In this document: positions 9,630 through 21,316 of the stretch, piece by piece
Layout: each line of letters begins with the position of its first letter
Numbering within the stretch: the stretch's first letter is position 1
Assembly (NCBI GenBank): GCA_025359105.1
Contig: JANYHK010000060.1
Location: 122,156-186,155, forward strand
DNA length: 64,000 nucleotides
From: Myxococcales bacterium
GTDB lineage: Bacteria; Myxococcota_A; Polyangia; Polyangiales; Polyangiaceae
Direction: 5' to 3'
Notes under the pieces: model-generated
The model's input: the letters and a program-made list of their open reading frames with translations, nothing else
The model's database searches: none
What the model was told of the DNA's origin: nothing
Position numbers and translations under genes: made by a program

Positions 9630-10561
9630 GCGACATGTCTTCCGAGGCGAGGGCGCTGCTCGACAGCGCGATGCCCGGCCTGGAGCCGTCGGACGACGCG
9701 CGCGCGCGGGTTCGGGCGAAGATCGCCGCGCAGATGGCGGTCGGCCTGGCAGCAGGCGCGGCCGTCGTGGCGGTGTCGAAGTCCACAGCAGGCGCGACGG
9801 CGGCGACCGTGGCCGCAAGCGCAGGCGGCGCGGGCGTTGCGGCGGGCGCAGGTGTGGCGGCGGGCGCAGGTGCGGCGGCGGGCGCAGGTGCGGCAAGCGT
9901 CGCGGGCGCAGGCGCGGCAGGCGCAGGCATTGCCGGCGCAGCGGTCACCATGGGGGTGACGACGAAGATCATCGCGTCGCTCGCGGTCGTGAGCGCCGTG
10001 AGCGTCGGAACCATCACGTACACGCAGACCAGGCAGCCCGAGCCGACGATCGCCGCCACCGCGCCTGCGGTCGTCGCGCCCGCGCGTCCGACGGCGGTTG
10101 ACCGGAATGTGGCCCCGCGCGCGGCCAACCCTGCAGCGGCTCCAGGCGCCGGGCCGAGCGCCGATCCGACGCCGAGCGATCCGGCTCCCGTCGTCGCCGT
10201 CGCGCCGACGAGCGCACCGCTCATCCCGACCCCGCCGATCCTTCCGCCGCCGGCCTCGTCCGCGACGCTCGCCGCGGAGGTCGCCCTCCTCAAGCAAGCG
10301 AACGCCGAGCTCGCGAGCGGGAGCCCGGGTAGGGCGCTGGCCCTGCTCGACGAGCACCGCCGTCTCTACCCGCGCGGCGCCCTCGTCGAAGAGCGCGACG
10401 CCGCGCGCGTATTGGCACTCTGTGGCGCGGGCCGGCACTCAGAAGGCATCGCGGCGCGCGGCCGGTTCCTCCGCGAGCACCCCGCATCGCCCCAGATCGG
10501 CCGAGTCCAGAACGCCTGCGCTACGCCAGGATCCGGAATTCAAAGGGATTTCCCCCAGTGA
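9626..10561 (+). CDS. Ala/Gly-rich membrane protein, putative anti-sigma partner
   Basis: 311 aa, coupled to the ECF sigma gene by ATGA. A short polar N-terminus (about 1-35) precedes a long Ala/Gly hydrophobic region (about 37-110) containing repeated GAGVAAGAG-type units. A membrane helix follows (about 112-132), then a Pro/Ala-rich linker and a C-terminal TPR-like pair of helices (about 215-300, GSPGRALALLDEHRRLYP). No zinc HxxxCxxC motif is present, so it is not a ZAS-type anti-sigma factor. Its role as sigma regulator is inferred only from position and from the same arrangement at 48522. Confidence 0.7.
   Translation: MSDMSSEARALLDSAMPGLEPSDDARARVRAKIAAQMAVGLAAGAAVVAVSKSTAGATAATVAASAGGAGVAAGAGVAAGAGAAAGAGAASVAGAGAAGAGIAGAAVTMGVTTKIIASLAVVSAVSVGTITYTQTRQPEPTIAATAPAVVAPARPTAVDRNVAPRAANPAAAPGAGPSADPTPSDPAPVVAVAPTSAPLIPTPPILPPPASSATLAAEVALLKQANAELASGSPGRALALLDEHRRLYPRGALVEERDAARVLALCGAGRHSEGIAARGRFLREHPASPQIGRVQNACATPGSGIQRDFPQ
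9838..9893. repeat. 18-bp tandem repeat in coding sequence
   Basis: Three near-identical GC-rich units of GCGGGCGCAGGTGYGGCG encode the AGAG-V/A-AAG run of the membrane protein. Further degenerate units flank it. Confidence 0.7.
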
Positions 10562-10564
10562 AGC

Positions 10565-10589
10565 GAAAGTGCCGTCCTCCGGCACTTTC
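10565..10589 (+). terminator. Perfect hairpin after the sigma operon
   Basis: 10-bp perfect stem GAAAGTGCCG / CGGCACTTTC with a 5-nt loop, starting 4 nt after the stop codon at 10561. No T-run follows, so it may stabilise the 3' end or act with Rho. Confidence 0.5.
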
Positions 10590-10743
10590 CGTCACAGACC
10601 GGCACTAGGCCGGCCAACAACAGCACAGACGATGGACGCGAGGACGAGGGCCTCGCGGACCGCGGCACTTCGAGGGGAAGGACGCCAGAGCCGGCGCCGG
10701 CCCCTGCAATTTCGCTTTTTTGGACCCCACCAAGGAGACTCCC

Positions 10744-11709
10744 ATGATCGGCAAAGCCCGCTTCTTCCGACCCGCCGCGTTCGCCGGCCTCTTTATCCCG
10801 ATCGCTGTCCTTGCCGCGTGTGGCGGCAAGGGAGTCACCATCGGCTCCAACAGCGCGGAGCTGAAGACGGTCGACCCGGCGAGCGTCGCTGGATCGGTTC
10901 CGGCGTGCGCGCCGCAGGCCGCCCACCCGAACGTCTGCTGCAAGGGCGGCCCGAACGAGGCGTCCGACTGCGTCGCGTTCGTCAACAGCCCCTTCCACAA
11001 GTGCGACGAGGGCTGGACGACCTACCCGGACCCGGGCAAGTGCTGCGATCTGAACGATCCGAGCAAGTGCGCCACGCCCCCTCCCGGCCCGCCACCCCCC
11101 ACGGGCTGCGGCTACGCCTGCGCGCCCGGCTGGTGGCCCGTGGTCAACAACCCCGGTGAGTGCTGCCGCATTCTCGCCGGCGGAAACGCCCTCGAGTGCT
11201 CGCGGAGCGACTGGGGCTACCCGCCGCCGCCGCCGATGGGCTGCGGGACCGGTGGTGGTGGTGGTGCTGACGGTGGAATCGGCTGGACCGACGGTGGAAT
11301 CGCCGTCGACGGCGGACCTGCGACCGACGCGTCGCCGCCTCCTTTGGACGGCGGACCCGGACCCAGCACCGACGCGTCGCCGCCCCCGCCCCCGAACCCG
11401 AACCCCGGCCCCGACCCCGGCCCCGGTCCGGTTCCGCCTCCGATCGAGTGCGACGGCGGCGCGCCGCCCCCCGTTCCCGCGCCGCCGCCGTGGCCCGGCC
11501 CGGTGTGCACGTCGCCGTGCCCGGTCGGCTTCAACCCGCTCCCGGCCGATCCGTCGATCTGCTGCGCGCTTCAGCCGAACGGTGGCGAGATCTGCTTCTC
11601 TCAGGCGATCGGCCAGGCCGGCGGCCCGACCGGAGTGAGCTTCGGCGGCGGCGGTAAGGGCGGCACCACCGGCGGCGGCTCGGGTACGACGACCCCGCCC
11701 GGCAAGTAG
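10744..11709 (+). CDS. Cys-rich lipoprotein with CC-x-C repeats and Pro/Gly-rich spacer
   Basis: 321 aa. Lipoprotein signal with lipobox LAAC. Four copies of a small Cys module follow the pattern Gly-Trp/Phe, then (D/N)P(G/S)xCC, then Cys 8-10 residues later. Examples are DPGKCCDLNDPSKC, NPGECCRILAGGNALEC and DPSICCALQPNGGEIC. A Pro/Gly/Asp-rich spacer (about residues 160-250) separates the last module. Probably disulfide-stabilised on the cell surface. AAGGAG at 10732-10737 fixes the ATG at 10744. Family not recognised. Confidence 0.75.
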   Translation: MIGKARFFRPAAFAGLFIPIAVLAACGGKGVTIGSNSAELKTVDPASVAGSVPACAPQAAHPNVCCKGGPNEASDCVAFVNSPFHKCDEGWTTYPDPGKCCDLNDPSKCATPPPGPPPPTGCGYACAPGWWPVVNNPGECCRILAGGNALECSRSDWGYPPPPPMGCGTGGGGGADGGIGWTDGGIAVDGGPATDASPPPLDGGPGPSTDASPPPPPNPNPGPDPGPGPVPPPIECDGGAPPPVPAPPPWPGPVCTSPCPVGFNPLPADPSICCALQPNGGEICFSQAIGQAGGPTGVSFGGGGKGGTTGGGSGTTTPPGK

Positions 11710-11757
11710 GCGCCTCCTCCGGTAAGCGCGCCTCCTCCGACCAGGAAGCGCGCCTTC

Positions 11758-11797
11758 GAGGACACGAGCTCCCCCGCTCGTGTCCTCGTCGTTTTTT
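11758..11797 (+). terminator. Strong intrinsic terminator
   Basis: 12-bp perfect stem (arms 11758-11769 and 11776-11787, GAGGACACGAGC / GCTCGTGTCCTC), 6-nt loop, then GTCG and six T. It ends the Cys-rich lipoprotein transcript. Confidence 0.92.
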
Positions 11798-11950
11798 GTG
11801 CGAAGCACGGGGAGGCCAATTTCGGGCAAATGACGCTGGATCCGCTCGGACCCCACGCGAGCCGCGGCGACGAGTCCCGCGGTCATCGCGCAGGGGTGCG
11901 CGCGAACCTCTTCCAGGAATTTGCCTCTTATTGCACTCTCAGTGCCCCCC

Positions 11951-14592
<2,642 letters not shown>

Positions 14593-14596
<4 letters not shown>

Positions 14597-15384
14597 GCGA
14601 CGAGGCGTTTCCCATCAAGACCGAGCAGCGCGGCACCGTCGCGGTGTGGACGATCGATCGCGAGGCCCGCATGAACGCGCTCTCACGGGCGACGCTCCTC
14701 GCGTTCGGCAAGCTGGCTCGCGAAGCGGCAGAGAACGCGTCGATCCGCGCGATCATCGTCACGGGCGCTGGCGAAAAGGCCTTCTGCGCAGGGGCGGACC
14801 TGAAGGAGCGCCAGGGCATGAGCGAGAACGACGTGCGCGTCCAGGTCGAGCTGTACCGCGCCGAGCTCGGCCCGCTCGATCGCTGCACGAAGCCGGTCGT
14901 CGCGGCGATCAACGGCGCCGCGTTCGGCGGCGGGCTCGAGCTCGCGCTCATCTGCGATCTGCGCGTCGCCGCGAAGCACGCGATGCTCGGCCTCCCGGAG
15001 ACCACGCTCGGCATCATCCCTGGCGCCGGCGGCACGCAGCGCCTGCCGCGCATCGTAGGCGAGGCGCGCGCCAAGGAGATGATCCTCCTCGGCCGCCGCC
15101 TCACCGCCGACGAAGCCCTCGGGTGGGGCCTCGTCAACCGCGTCACCGCGCCCGGAACGAACGTGGTCGACGACGCGATGGCCTGGATCGAGCCTATCGC
15201 CAACGGTGCCCCGATCGCCCAGGCGGCCGCGCTCGAAGCCATCGACCGGGCCTTCGCGAGCAGCCTGGATGTAGGGCTGGAGCTCGAAAAGGTCAGCTAC
15301 GACAAGACGTTGGTGAGCGAGGACCGGCGGGAGGCGCTCGTGGCCTTCGCCGAGAAGCGGAAGCCGGTCTTCAAAGGTCGCTGA
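14593..15384 (+). CDS. Enoyl-CoA hydratase/isomerase (crotonase) family protein
   Basis: 263 aa, normal for the family. Oxyanion-hole segments AFCAGADLKE (about residues 62-71) and INGAAFGGGLELAL are present. Both catalytic acids typical of hydratases are visible, in the GLPETTLGIIPGAGGTQRLPR region. Likely hydrates a trans-2-enoyl-CoA in fatty-acid or amino-acid breakdown; in sequence style it is near AUH/methylglutaconyl-CoA hydratase-type enzymes. ATG overlaps the aminopeptidase stop. The pairing could reflect Leu or branched-chain breakdown after peptide hydrolysis, which is inference only. Confidence 0.92.
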
Positions 15385-15424
15385 GCCCATGTCGCACACG
15401 TGCCTACCCATCTGAAGAGGCGCA

Positions 15425-15453
15425 TTGACCCCGGCCCCCAGCCCCCGTTTAGT
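15425..15453 (+). promoter_or_regulatory. Candidate promoter of the Gly-rich lipoprotein / kinase operon
   Basis: TTGACC (15425-15430), 17-nt spacer, TTTAGT (15448-15453). Transcription from here would give a leader of about 110 nt containing the hairpin at 15521. Confidence 0.4.
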
Positions 15454-15520
15454 TAAGGTAGCTGGAGCAATCGGCGTTTGGCCGGAACGGGCAATCGACG
15501 GCAGCGAACCAGACGGAGGC

Positions 15521-15553
15521 TATGGCAACCGTTCCCTGTGGACGGTTGCTATA
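15521..15553 (+). promoter_or_regulatory. 12-bp inverted repeat just upstream of the start codon
   Basis: Arms 15521-15532 and 15542-15553 pair over 12 bp with one G-T wobble (core GCAACCGT / ACGGTTGC) around a 9-nt loop. TATAGT at 15550-15555 overlaps the right arm, so the repeat could be an operator over a second start-proximal promoter or a 5'-leader hairpin. Confidence 0.55.
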
Positions 15554-15569
15554 GTAGGGCGGGAACAAG

Positions 15570-17033
15570 ATGAAACGACTCGGCATCTTCGGCGCGGCGA
15601 CGCTGCTCGGCGCGGGCGCGCTCGCCGTCGCTTGCGCGAGCGTGCTCGGCGTCGATGATGCGATCCTCGATCCGTCGGGGACGGACGCCGCGGCCGACGT
15701 CACCCAGGTCGATGCCGCCACCCCGCCGCCGCCGCCGCCAGATGGTGGGGGCGGACCGGACGTCGTCGTCGTCGTCGACGCGGGGGTCGATTGCCCGAAC
15801 GAGAAGGCAGATGACGTGCACGGGATCTTCGTCTCGCCCGGCGGTGTGGCGACGTCGAACTGCGGCTCGAAGCTGCAACCGTGCACCACGCTGGGGCTCG
15901 GGATCACGCGCGCGAAGGCGGTGCCCGGCATCACGACCATCTACGTCGACAGCGGAAGCTACGCGGAGACCGTGTCTCTCGCCGGCGTCAGCGGCCTCCT
16001 GATCCAGGGCGGATGGGACGACGTCGGCGGCGTGTGGCGGCGGCAGTGCACGGCGACGCGGACGCAGAGCGCGAAGGTCGTCGGCCAGGGCGGGGTCGGT
16101 GTTCGTGCGGTCGGGATGACCGGGCTCGCCACGCTCGACACGCTCTCGATCGAAGTGAGCCTCGCCGGCGGCGCGCCGAGCCAGTCGCTCTACGGCGTCT
16201 TCGCGAGCGGTGCGACGGCGTGGGTGAAGCTCGTCGACGTCGGGATCGCTGTCGGAAATGCGGGTGCCGGCGGCGCGGGAGGGGCAGGTGCCGCGGGTGG
16301 CGCGGGCGCCAGCTGCGTGGGAACCGGGGGCGCCCCGGGAACGATCGGTGGTTCGGGGGGACCCGGCGGCGCCGGTTCCTTCACGTCGGCGGGCTACACG
16401 GCGCCGGGTGGCGATCCGGGCAATGGCGGCACCGACGGCAAAGGCACTGCCGGCGGCACCGCGGCCGCGGTCGCGTGCATGACGACGTGCGCCCTCGCGG
16501 ACGGCGGCGCGGCGTGCGACCAGGCGACGACCTCGACGAAGGGGACCAACGGAAGCGGCGGCTGCGGCGGCGGATCGGGCGCCGGTGGCGCCGGCGGCGC
16601 GCCGGGCGGGAGCGCGATCGGCGTCTACGTCTGGGACGGCCAGGTCAACCTCGTTCGCGGCGCGGCCGCGACAGGCAACGCCGGCGCGGGCGGGGCAGGC
16701 GGCGGCGGCGGTGGCGGCGGCGCGGGCACGGCCGGCGCCGTCGGGACCGATGGCGCCGCGTGCCCGACGGTGTGCACGTTCGATGCGGTGGGACCGACGT
16801 GCACGCCCGGGACCAGCGTGACGCCGAAGGGCGGCGCGGCCGGCGCGGTCGGCGGAAAGGGCGGCAACGGCGGGAGTGGCGGCGGCGCGGCCGGCGGCTT
16901 CTCGTACGCCGTCTTCACCAACTCGAACGCGATCGTGACCGTCGACACGACGGCGCTCGCGCACGGGACCCCAGGCGCCGGTGGCGGCGGCGCCCCGGCG
17001 GGAAAGTCTGGAGACACGGGGACGGTGCAGTGA
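15570..17033 (+). CDS. Gly-rich (PGRS-like) lipoprotein with DUF1565-like N-terminus
   Basis: 487 aa. Signal peptide with lipobox AVAC (Cys about residue 22), then an Asp/Pro linker. A segment GIFVSPGG...LQPCTTLGLGITRA...IYVDSGSYAE (about 85-150) matches the opening turn of DUF1565/parallel beta-helix proteins. From about 220 onward the protein is dominated by GGAGGAG triplets with scattered Cys pairs, like collagen or mycobacterial PGRS tracts. Surface display is likely. Its stop overlaps the GTG of the Ser/Thr kinase, so the two are made together. Confidence 0.75.
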   Translation: MKRLGIFGAATLLGAGALAVACASVLGVDDAILDPSGTDAAADVTQVDAATPPPPPPDGGGGPDVVVVVDAGVDCPNEKADDVHGIFVSPGGVATSNCGSKLQPCTTLGLGITRAKAVPGITTIYVDSGSYAETVSLAGVSGLLIQGGWDDVGGVWRRQCTATRTQSAKVVGQGGVGVRAVGMTGLATLDTLSIEVSLAGGAPSQSLYGVFASGATAWVKLVDVGIAVGNAGAGGAGGAGAAGGAGASCVGTGGAPGTIGGSGGPGGAGSFTSAGYTAPGGDPGNGGTDGKGTAGGTAAAVACMTTCALADGGAACDQATTSTKGTNGSGGCGGGSGAGGAGGAPGGSAIGVYVWDGQVNLVRGAAATGNAGAGGAGGGGGGGGAGTAGAVGTDGAACPTVCTFDAVGPTCTPGTSVTPKGGAAGAVGGKGGNGGSGGGAAGGFSYAVFTNSNAIVTVDTTALAHGTPGAGGGGAPAGKSGDTGTVQ

Positions 17034-18706
17034 GCAGCACGAAACCCCCCAAAGGGCCGAGCGGCCCGCCGCCGTGGAACCTCGACGAGGAGATGTCGGG
17101 CTCCGAGGACGTGTCGTTCGAGGACTGGCCGCCCGAGGCCGGGATCCTCGCGTCGCCGCTGCTCGGTGAAAAGCGTCCCAGCTACCGCCCGACGCGCAAG
17201 ACCATCCCGCCCGAGGTCCCCGGATGGCCTCCGGCCGAGGGCACCATCCTCCTCGGCAAGTACAAGATCGACAAGATCCTCGGCAAAGGCGGGATGGGGG
17301 TCGTCGTCGTCGCGCGGCACCTTCAGCTCGAGCAGAAGGTCGCGATCAAGTTCCTGCATCCCGCGGCGATGGCCGATCCGGACGTCGTCATCCGCTTCGC
17401 GCGCGAGGCGCGCGTGCTCGCGCAGATCCAGAGCGAGCACGTCGTCCGTATCCTCGACGTCGGTCAGCTCGCCGGCGGCGAGCCGTACATGGTCATGGAG
17501 TTCCTCGAGGGGACCGACCTGTCGAGGGCCGTGAAGGTGCGCGGCCCCCTCCCGCTCGAGGAGGCGGTCGACTACGCCATCCAGGCGTGCGAGCCGCTCG
17601 CCGAGGCGCACGTCCTCAACATCATCCACCGCGATCTCAAGCCGTCGAACCTGTACCTCGCCCGCCGCGCCGACGGGACCTACACGATCAAGGTCATCGA
17701 CTTCGGCATCTCCAAGGTCGCCGCGAGCGAGACCGAGCTGTCGATGACCAAGACGTCGGTCATCCTCGGCTCGCCGCTTTACATCTCGCCCGAGCAGCTC
17801 CGTAGCGCCAAGGACGTCGACGCCCGCAGCGACATCTGGGCGCTCGGCGTCATCATGTACAAGCTGCTCACTGGCCACCCGCCGTTCATGGCCGACACGA
17901 TCGCCCAGCTGTGCGCGATGATCCTGCTTAACCCGCCGCCCCGCATCACCGAGGCGCGGCCCGATCTTCCGCAGTCGTTCGAAGCGGTGCTCGCGCGCTG
18001 CATCCACAAAGATCCCGACCAGCGGTTCCAGAACGTCGGCCAGCTCTCCGACGCCCTCGCGCCGTTCCTGGCGCCCGACGCCGAGGCGCACGACTCGGTG
18101 CTGCGAATTCGCCGGCTCCTCAAGACCACTGCGCCGAAGGACGCGCCGAGCGGCGCTCTGCCCGATCTCGGCTCGGGCCCCTTGCCGCCTCCCTCGGGCT
18201 CCTGGTCCGAGGGGCAAGCCTCCAACCCCAGCCTGCCGGGTGCCAACGTCGTCACCGATGGCGGCGCGTCGCACACGCTCGGCGGCTCGGCGGCCGAGGC
18301 TGCGATCGAGAACGGTCGCAAGCAGCGCCAGCGCCGCGTGCTGGCCACCGCGCTGGGCGCCGCGCTGGCGTGCGTCGCGGCCGTCACCGGTGTCGTGGCG
18401 ATCGTGAAGCTTCGTCAGCCGCAGGTGATCGAGCCGGGCCACCAGGTCGACCAGACTCCCCCTCAGCCGCTCCAGCCGCTGCCTCCGCTCCAGCCGCCGC
18501 TCCCGCTCGGCGCCGACACCGCCACGAGGCCGACGTCGCCGGTCTCGCCGTCGACCGCCTCGTTGCCCGTCGCCTCGACCGACCCCGTCGCGGTGACGTC
18601 GGCCTCGGTGCCCAAGAAGAACGTGACGCCGCCCCCCCCGCCGCCTGCTCCCATCCATCGCCCGGTCAAACCGGTGGACAACACCGAGTTCGGCGGCCGA
18701 AAATAG
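17030..18706 (+). CDS. Membrane-anchored Ser/Thr protein kinase (PknB-type)
   Basis: 558 aa. N-terminal Pro/acidic segment, then a Hanks-type kinase domain (about 78-345): Gly loop GKGGMG (85-90), ATP-binding Lys107 in VAIKF, catalytic HRDLKPSN (Asp202), DFG (224-226), and SPLYISPEQ closing the activation loop. A membrane helix lies at about 437-460 and is followed by an extracytoplasmic Pro/Thr-rich tail. Complete and probably active. GTG start overlaps the stop of the Gly-rich lipoprotein; its TAG overlaps the GTG of the TPR protein that follows. Confidence 0.95.
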   Translation: MSSTKPPKGPSGPPPWNLDEEMSGSEDVSFEDWPPEAGILASPLLGEKRPSYRPTRKTIPPEVPGWPPAEGTILLGKYKIDKILGKGGMGVVVVARHLQLEQKVAIKFLHPAAMADPDVVIRFAREARVLAQIQSEHVVRILDVGQLAGGEPYMVMEFLEGTDLSRAVKVRGPLPLEEAVDYAIQACEPLAEAHVLNIIHRDLKPSNLYLARRADGTYTIKVIDFGISKVAASETELSMTKTSVILGSPLYISPEQLRSAKDVDARSDIWALGVIMYKLLTGHPPFMADTIAQLCAMILLNPPPRITEARPDLPQSFEAVLARCIHKDPDQRFQNVGQLSDALAPFLAPDAEAHDSVLRIRRLLKTTAPKDAPSGALPDLGSGPLPPPSGSWSEGQASNPSLPGANVVTDGGASHTLGGSAAEAAIENGRKQRQRRVLATALGAALACVAAVTGVVAIVKLRQPQVIEPGHQVDQTPPQPLQPLPPLQPPLPLGADTATRPTSPVSPSTASLPVASTDPVAVTSASVPKKNVTPPPPPPAPIHRPVKPVDNTEFGGRK

Positions 18707-19707
18707 TGCTCGTGGCTTCGCGAAAGTTCTTCGGCATGGCCCTCGTGCTCGCAGCATGCGCCGCCGTGCCTGGGGTGGCGTCCGCCCAGAGCGCGCAGGA
18801 CAAGGCAGCCGCGGACGTGCTGTTCCAGCAGGGCAAGAAGCTCATGCTGGACAACAAGTTCTCCGACGCGTGCCCGAAGTTCGCCGAGAGCCTGCGCCTC
18901 GACACCGGCCTCGGCACCATGCTTTGGCTCGCCGACTGCTACGAGCGCTCGGGCAAGACGGCGAGCGCGTGGGGCCAGTTCCAGGAGGCGGCGGAGACCG
19001 CGGCGAAGACGAAGGACGCGCGCGAGAAGGTCGCCCGCGAGCGCTCCAAGCAGCTCGAGCCGAGGCTCGTGAAGCTGCAGGTCGTCGTCGCCGAGTCCAA
19101 CGTGGTCCCCGGGCTCGAGGTCCGGCGTGACGGTTCGCTCATCGGAAAGCCGCTCTGGGGAACGGCGGTGCCCATCGATCCGGGCTCGCACGAGCTGGTG
19201 GCGACCGCGCCTGGCTTCAAGACGTGGGAGGGGAGCATCGACGCGAGCGCTGTGGGAAAGACCGCGACAGTGACCATCCCGAAGCTCACGCCCGACGAGG
19301 CGCCCAAAGATGCGCCCGTCGTGGTCGTCGCGCCGAAGGAGCTGCCGAAGGGCGATCGCGGCAACATGCAGCGAACGATCGGCCTCGTCGCCGGCGGCGT
19401 CGGCGTCGTCGGTGTGGGCCTCGGCGTCGTCTTCGGCCTGAGCGCCAAGTCCAAGCTCGCCGACTCGAACGCCAATGGACACTGCCAGCCCAACAACCAC
19501 TGCGACGAGATTGGCTTCCAGTCGCGCAGCGACTCCAAGGACGCCGCGACGCTGTCGACCGTCGCGTTCGCGGTCGGCGGGGTGGCCCTCGCCGCGGGCG
19601 CCGTCCTTTACTTCACCGCGCCGAAGGGCCCGCAGAAGGCCGGGCTGCAGCTCGTGCCGCAGGTCGGCCGCGGCGCGGGCGGGCTGGACATCCTCGGTCG
19701 CTTCTGA
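18706..19707 (+). CDS. Exported TPR/PEGA-like protein with C-terminal membrane pair (paralog 1)
   Basis: 333 aa from GTG at 18706 (TAGTG overlap with the kinase stop); a GTG at 18712 is also possible. Signal peptide, then a TPR-like segment (about 30-110, ADVLFQQGKKLM...ACPKFAESLRL). A PEGA-type beta domain follows (about 115-210: VRRDGSLIGKPLWGTAVPIDPG). Two membrane helices (about 230-250 and 285-310) flank a loop GHCQPNNHCDEIGFQSRSD. Same layout as the protein at 22210. Likely an envelope protein possibly regulated by the coupled kinase; exact role unknown. Confidence 0.8.
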   Translation: MLVASRKFFGMALVLAACAAVPGVASAQSAQDKAAADVLFQQGKKLMLDNKFSDACPKFAESLRLDTGLGTMLWLADCYERSGKTASAWGQFQEAAETAAKTKDAREKVARERSKQLEPRLVKLQVVVAESNVVPGLEVRRDGSLIGKPLWGTAVPIDPGSHELVATAPGFKTWEGSIDASAVGKTATVTIPKLTPDEAPKDAPVVVVAPKELPKGDRGNMQRTIGLVAGGVGVVGVGLGVVFGLSAKSKLADSNANGHCQPNNHCDEIGFQSRSDSKDAATLSTVAFAVGGVALAAGAVLYFTAPKGPQKAGLQLVPQVGRGAGGLDILGRF

Positions 19708-19738
19708 CGGGGCGTTCCGGGGTATGCTCCCGGCCCCC

Positions 19739-21271
19739 ATGTCGCTAGAAAAGAAGCTCACCGAGAGACTCGCCCGCATCGAGACGGGGGGCGCGCCCAA
19801 GTACCACCAGAAGAACGCGGAGCAGAAGAAGCTCTTCGCGCGCGAGCGCATCGCGCTCCTCGTCGACCCGGGCTCTTTCGTCGAGGACGCCGCGCTCGCG
19901 AACAACCTCGACCCCGATCTGCCTGCCGACGGCGTCGTGACGGGTACTGCGACGGTCTCTGGCCGCAGCGTGGCGATCATGGCGAACGACTCGACGATCA
20001 AGGCGGGCTCGTGGGGCCGCCGCACCGTCGAGAAGATCCTGCGCATCCAGGAGACGGCGGGCACGCTACGCGTACCGATGCTCTACCTCGTCGACTCGGC
20101 GGGCGCGCGCATCACCGACCAGATCGAGATGTTTCCGGGTCGCCGCGGCGCCGGTCGGATCTTCTACAACCAGGTGCAGATGAGCGGTCTCGTGCCGCAA
20201 GTGTGCCTGCTCTTCGGCCCGAGCGCGGCCGGCGGCGCGTACATCCCGGCGTTCTGCGACGTCGTCGTGATGGTCGAGGGCAACGCCAGCATGTACCTCG
20301 GCAGCCCGCGCATGGCCGAGATGGTCATCGGCGAGAAGGTCACGCTCGAGGAGATGGGCGGCGCGAAGATGCACTGCTCGGTCTCCGGCTGCGGCGACGT
20401 GCTCTGCAAGACCGAGCAAGAGGCGATTGCATTCTGCAAGCGTTACCTCGGCTATTTGCCTGGAAATTGCGAGGGTAAGCCGCCGGCGGCCGCCGCCCGC
20501 GCCCCCAAGTCGAGCGGAAAGCGCCTCGAGGAGATCATCCCCGCCGACGAGAACAAGTTCTTCGACATGATGGCCGTCGTCGGCGAGCTGATCGACGAAG
20601 GCACCTGGTGCGAGATCAAGCAGCTCTTCGCGCGCGAGATCCTGACCGGCTTCGCGCGCATCGACGGGCGCGTCGTCGGTATCGTCGCCAACCAGCCGAA
20701 GTGGCTCGGCGGCGTGCTCTTCGTCGACTCGGCCGACAAGGCGGCGCGCTTCATTTCCCTGTGCGACGCGTTCAATGTACCGCTCCTCTACCTCGCCGAC
20801 GTTCCCGGCTTCATGATCGGAACGAAGGTCGAGCGTCAGGGGATCATCCGGGCGGGGGCGAAGATGATCGCCGCGGTGAGCGAGGCGACGGTGCCGAAGG
20901 TCAGCGTCGTCGTGCGCAAGGCGTACGGCGCGGGCCTCTACGCGATGTGCGGCCCGGCGTTCGAGCCCGACGCGTGCATCGCGCTGCCCAGCGCGTCGAT
21001 CGCCGTCATGGGGCCGCAGGCCGCAGTGAACGCCGTCTACTACAACAAGATCCAGGAAGTCCCCGCCGGCCCTGAGCGCGACGCCTTCGTCGCCAAGCTG
21101 CGCGAGGAGTACAAGGCCGACATCGACCTCATGAAGCTCGCCGGCGAGCTCGTCATCGACGCCGTCGTCCCCGGCGAGCGGCTGCGCGCCGAGATCAGCG
21201 CGCGTTTTGCCCGATATGCCGACAAGGTCGAGTTGCGGCCCCGAAAGAAGCACCTTGTCTCGCCTGTCTGA
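19739..21271 (+). CDS. Acyl-CoA carboxylase carboxyltransferase (beta) subunit
   Basis: 510 aa, the usual length of propionyl/methylcrotonyl-CoA carboxylase beta chains. Two crotonase-fold carboxyltransferase lobes carry the oxyanion segments GPSAAGGAYIPAF and, in the C-terminal lobe, VVVRKAYGAGLYAM. It would move carboxyl from carboxybiotin to an acyl-CoA; the biotin carboxylase subunit is not nearby. The sequence IVANQPKWLGGVL is typical of the family. ATG at 19739 has no good Shine-Dalgarno sequence; TATGCT lies 10 nt upstream. Substrate cannot be assigned from this window. Confidence 0.93.
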   Translation: MSLEKKLTERLARIETGGAPKYHQKNAEQKKLFARERIALLVDPGSFVEDAALANNLDPDLPADGVVTGTATVSGRSVAIMANDSTIKAGSWGRRTVEKILRIQETAGTLRVPMLYLVDSAGARITDQIEMFPGRRGAGRIFYNQVQMSGLVPQVCLLFGPSAAGGAYIPAFCDVVVMVEGNASMYLGSPRMAEMVIGEKVTLEEMGGAKMHCSVSGCGDVLCKTEQEAIAFCKRYLGYLPGNCEGKPPAAAARAPKSSGKRLEEIIPADENKFFDMMAVVGELIDEGTWCEIKQLFAREILTGFARIDGRVVGIVANQPKWLGGVLFVDSADKAARFISLCDAFNVPLLYLADVPGFMIGTKVERQGIIRAGAKMIAAVSEATVPKVSVVVRKAYGAGLYAMCGPAFEPDACIALPSASIAVMGPQAAVNAVYYNKIQEVPAGPERDAFVAKLREEYKADIDLMKLAGELVIDAVVPGERLRAEISARFARYADKVELRPRKKHLVSPV

Positions 21272-21316
21272 TCCGATCGACGAGGGGATGGCCTCCCGGT
21301 AGCATGGTGTACTATC

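Noticed and set aside
16625..18757. 710-aa open frame antisense to the Ser/Thr kinase
   Set aside because: The plus strand encodes a complete kinase with all catalytic motifs; the antisense protein is His/Arg/Gly-rich noise.
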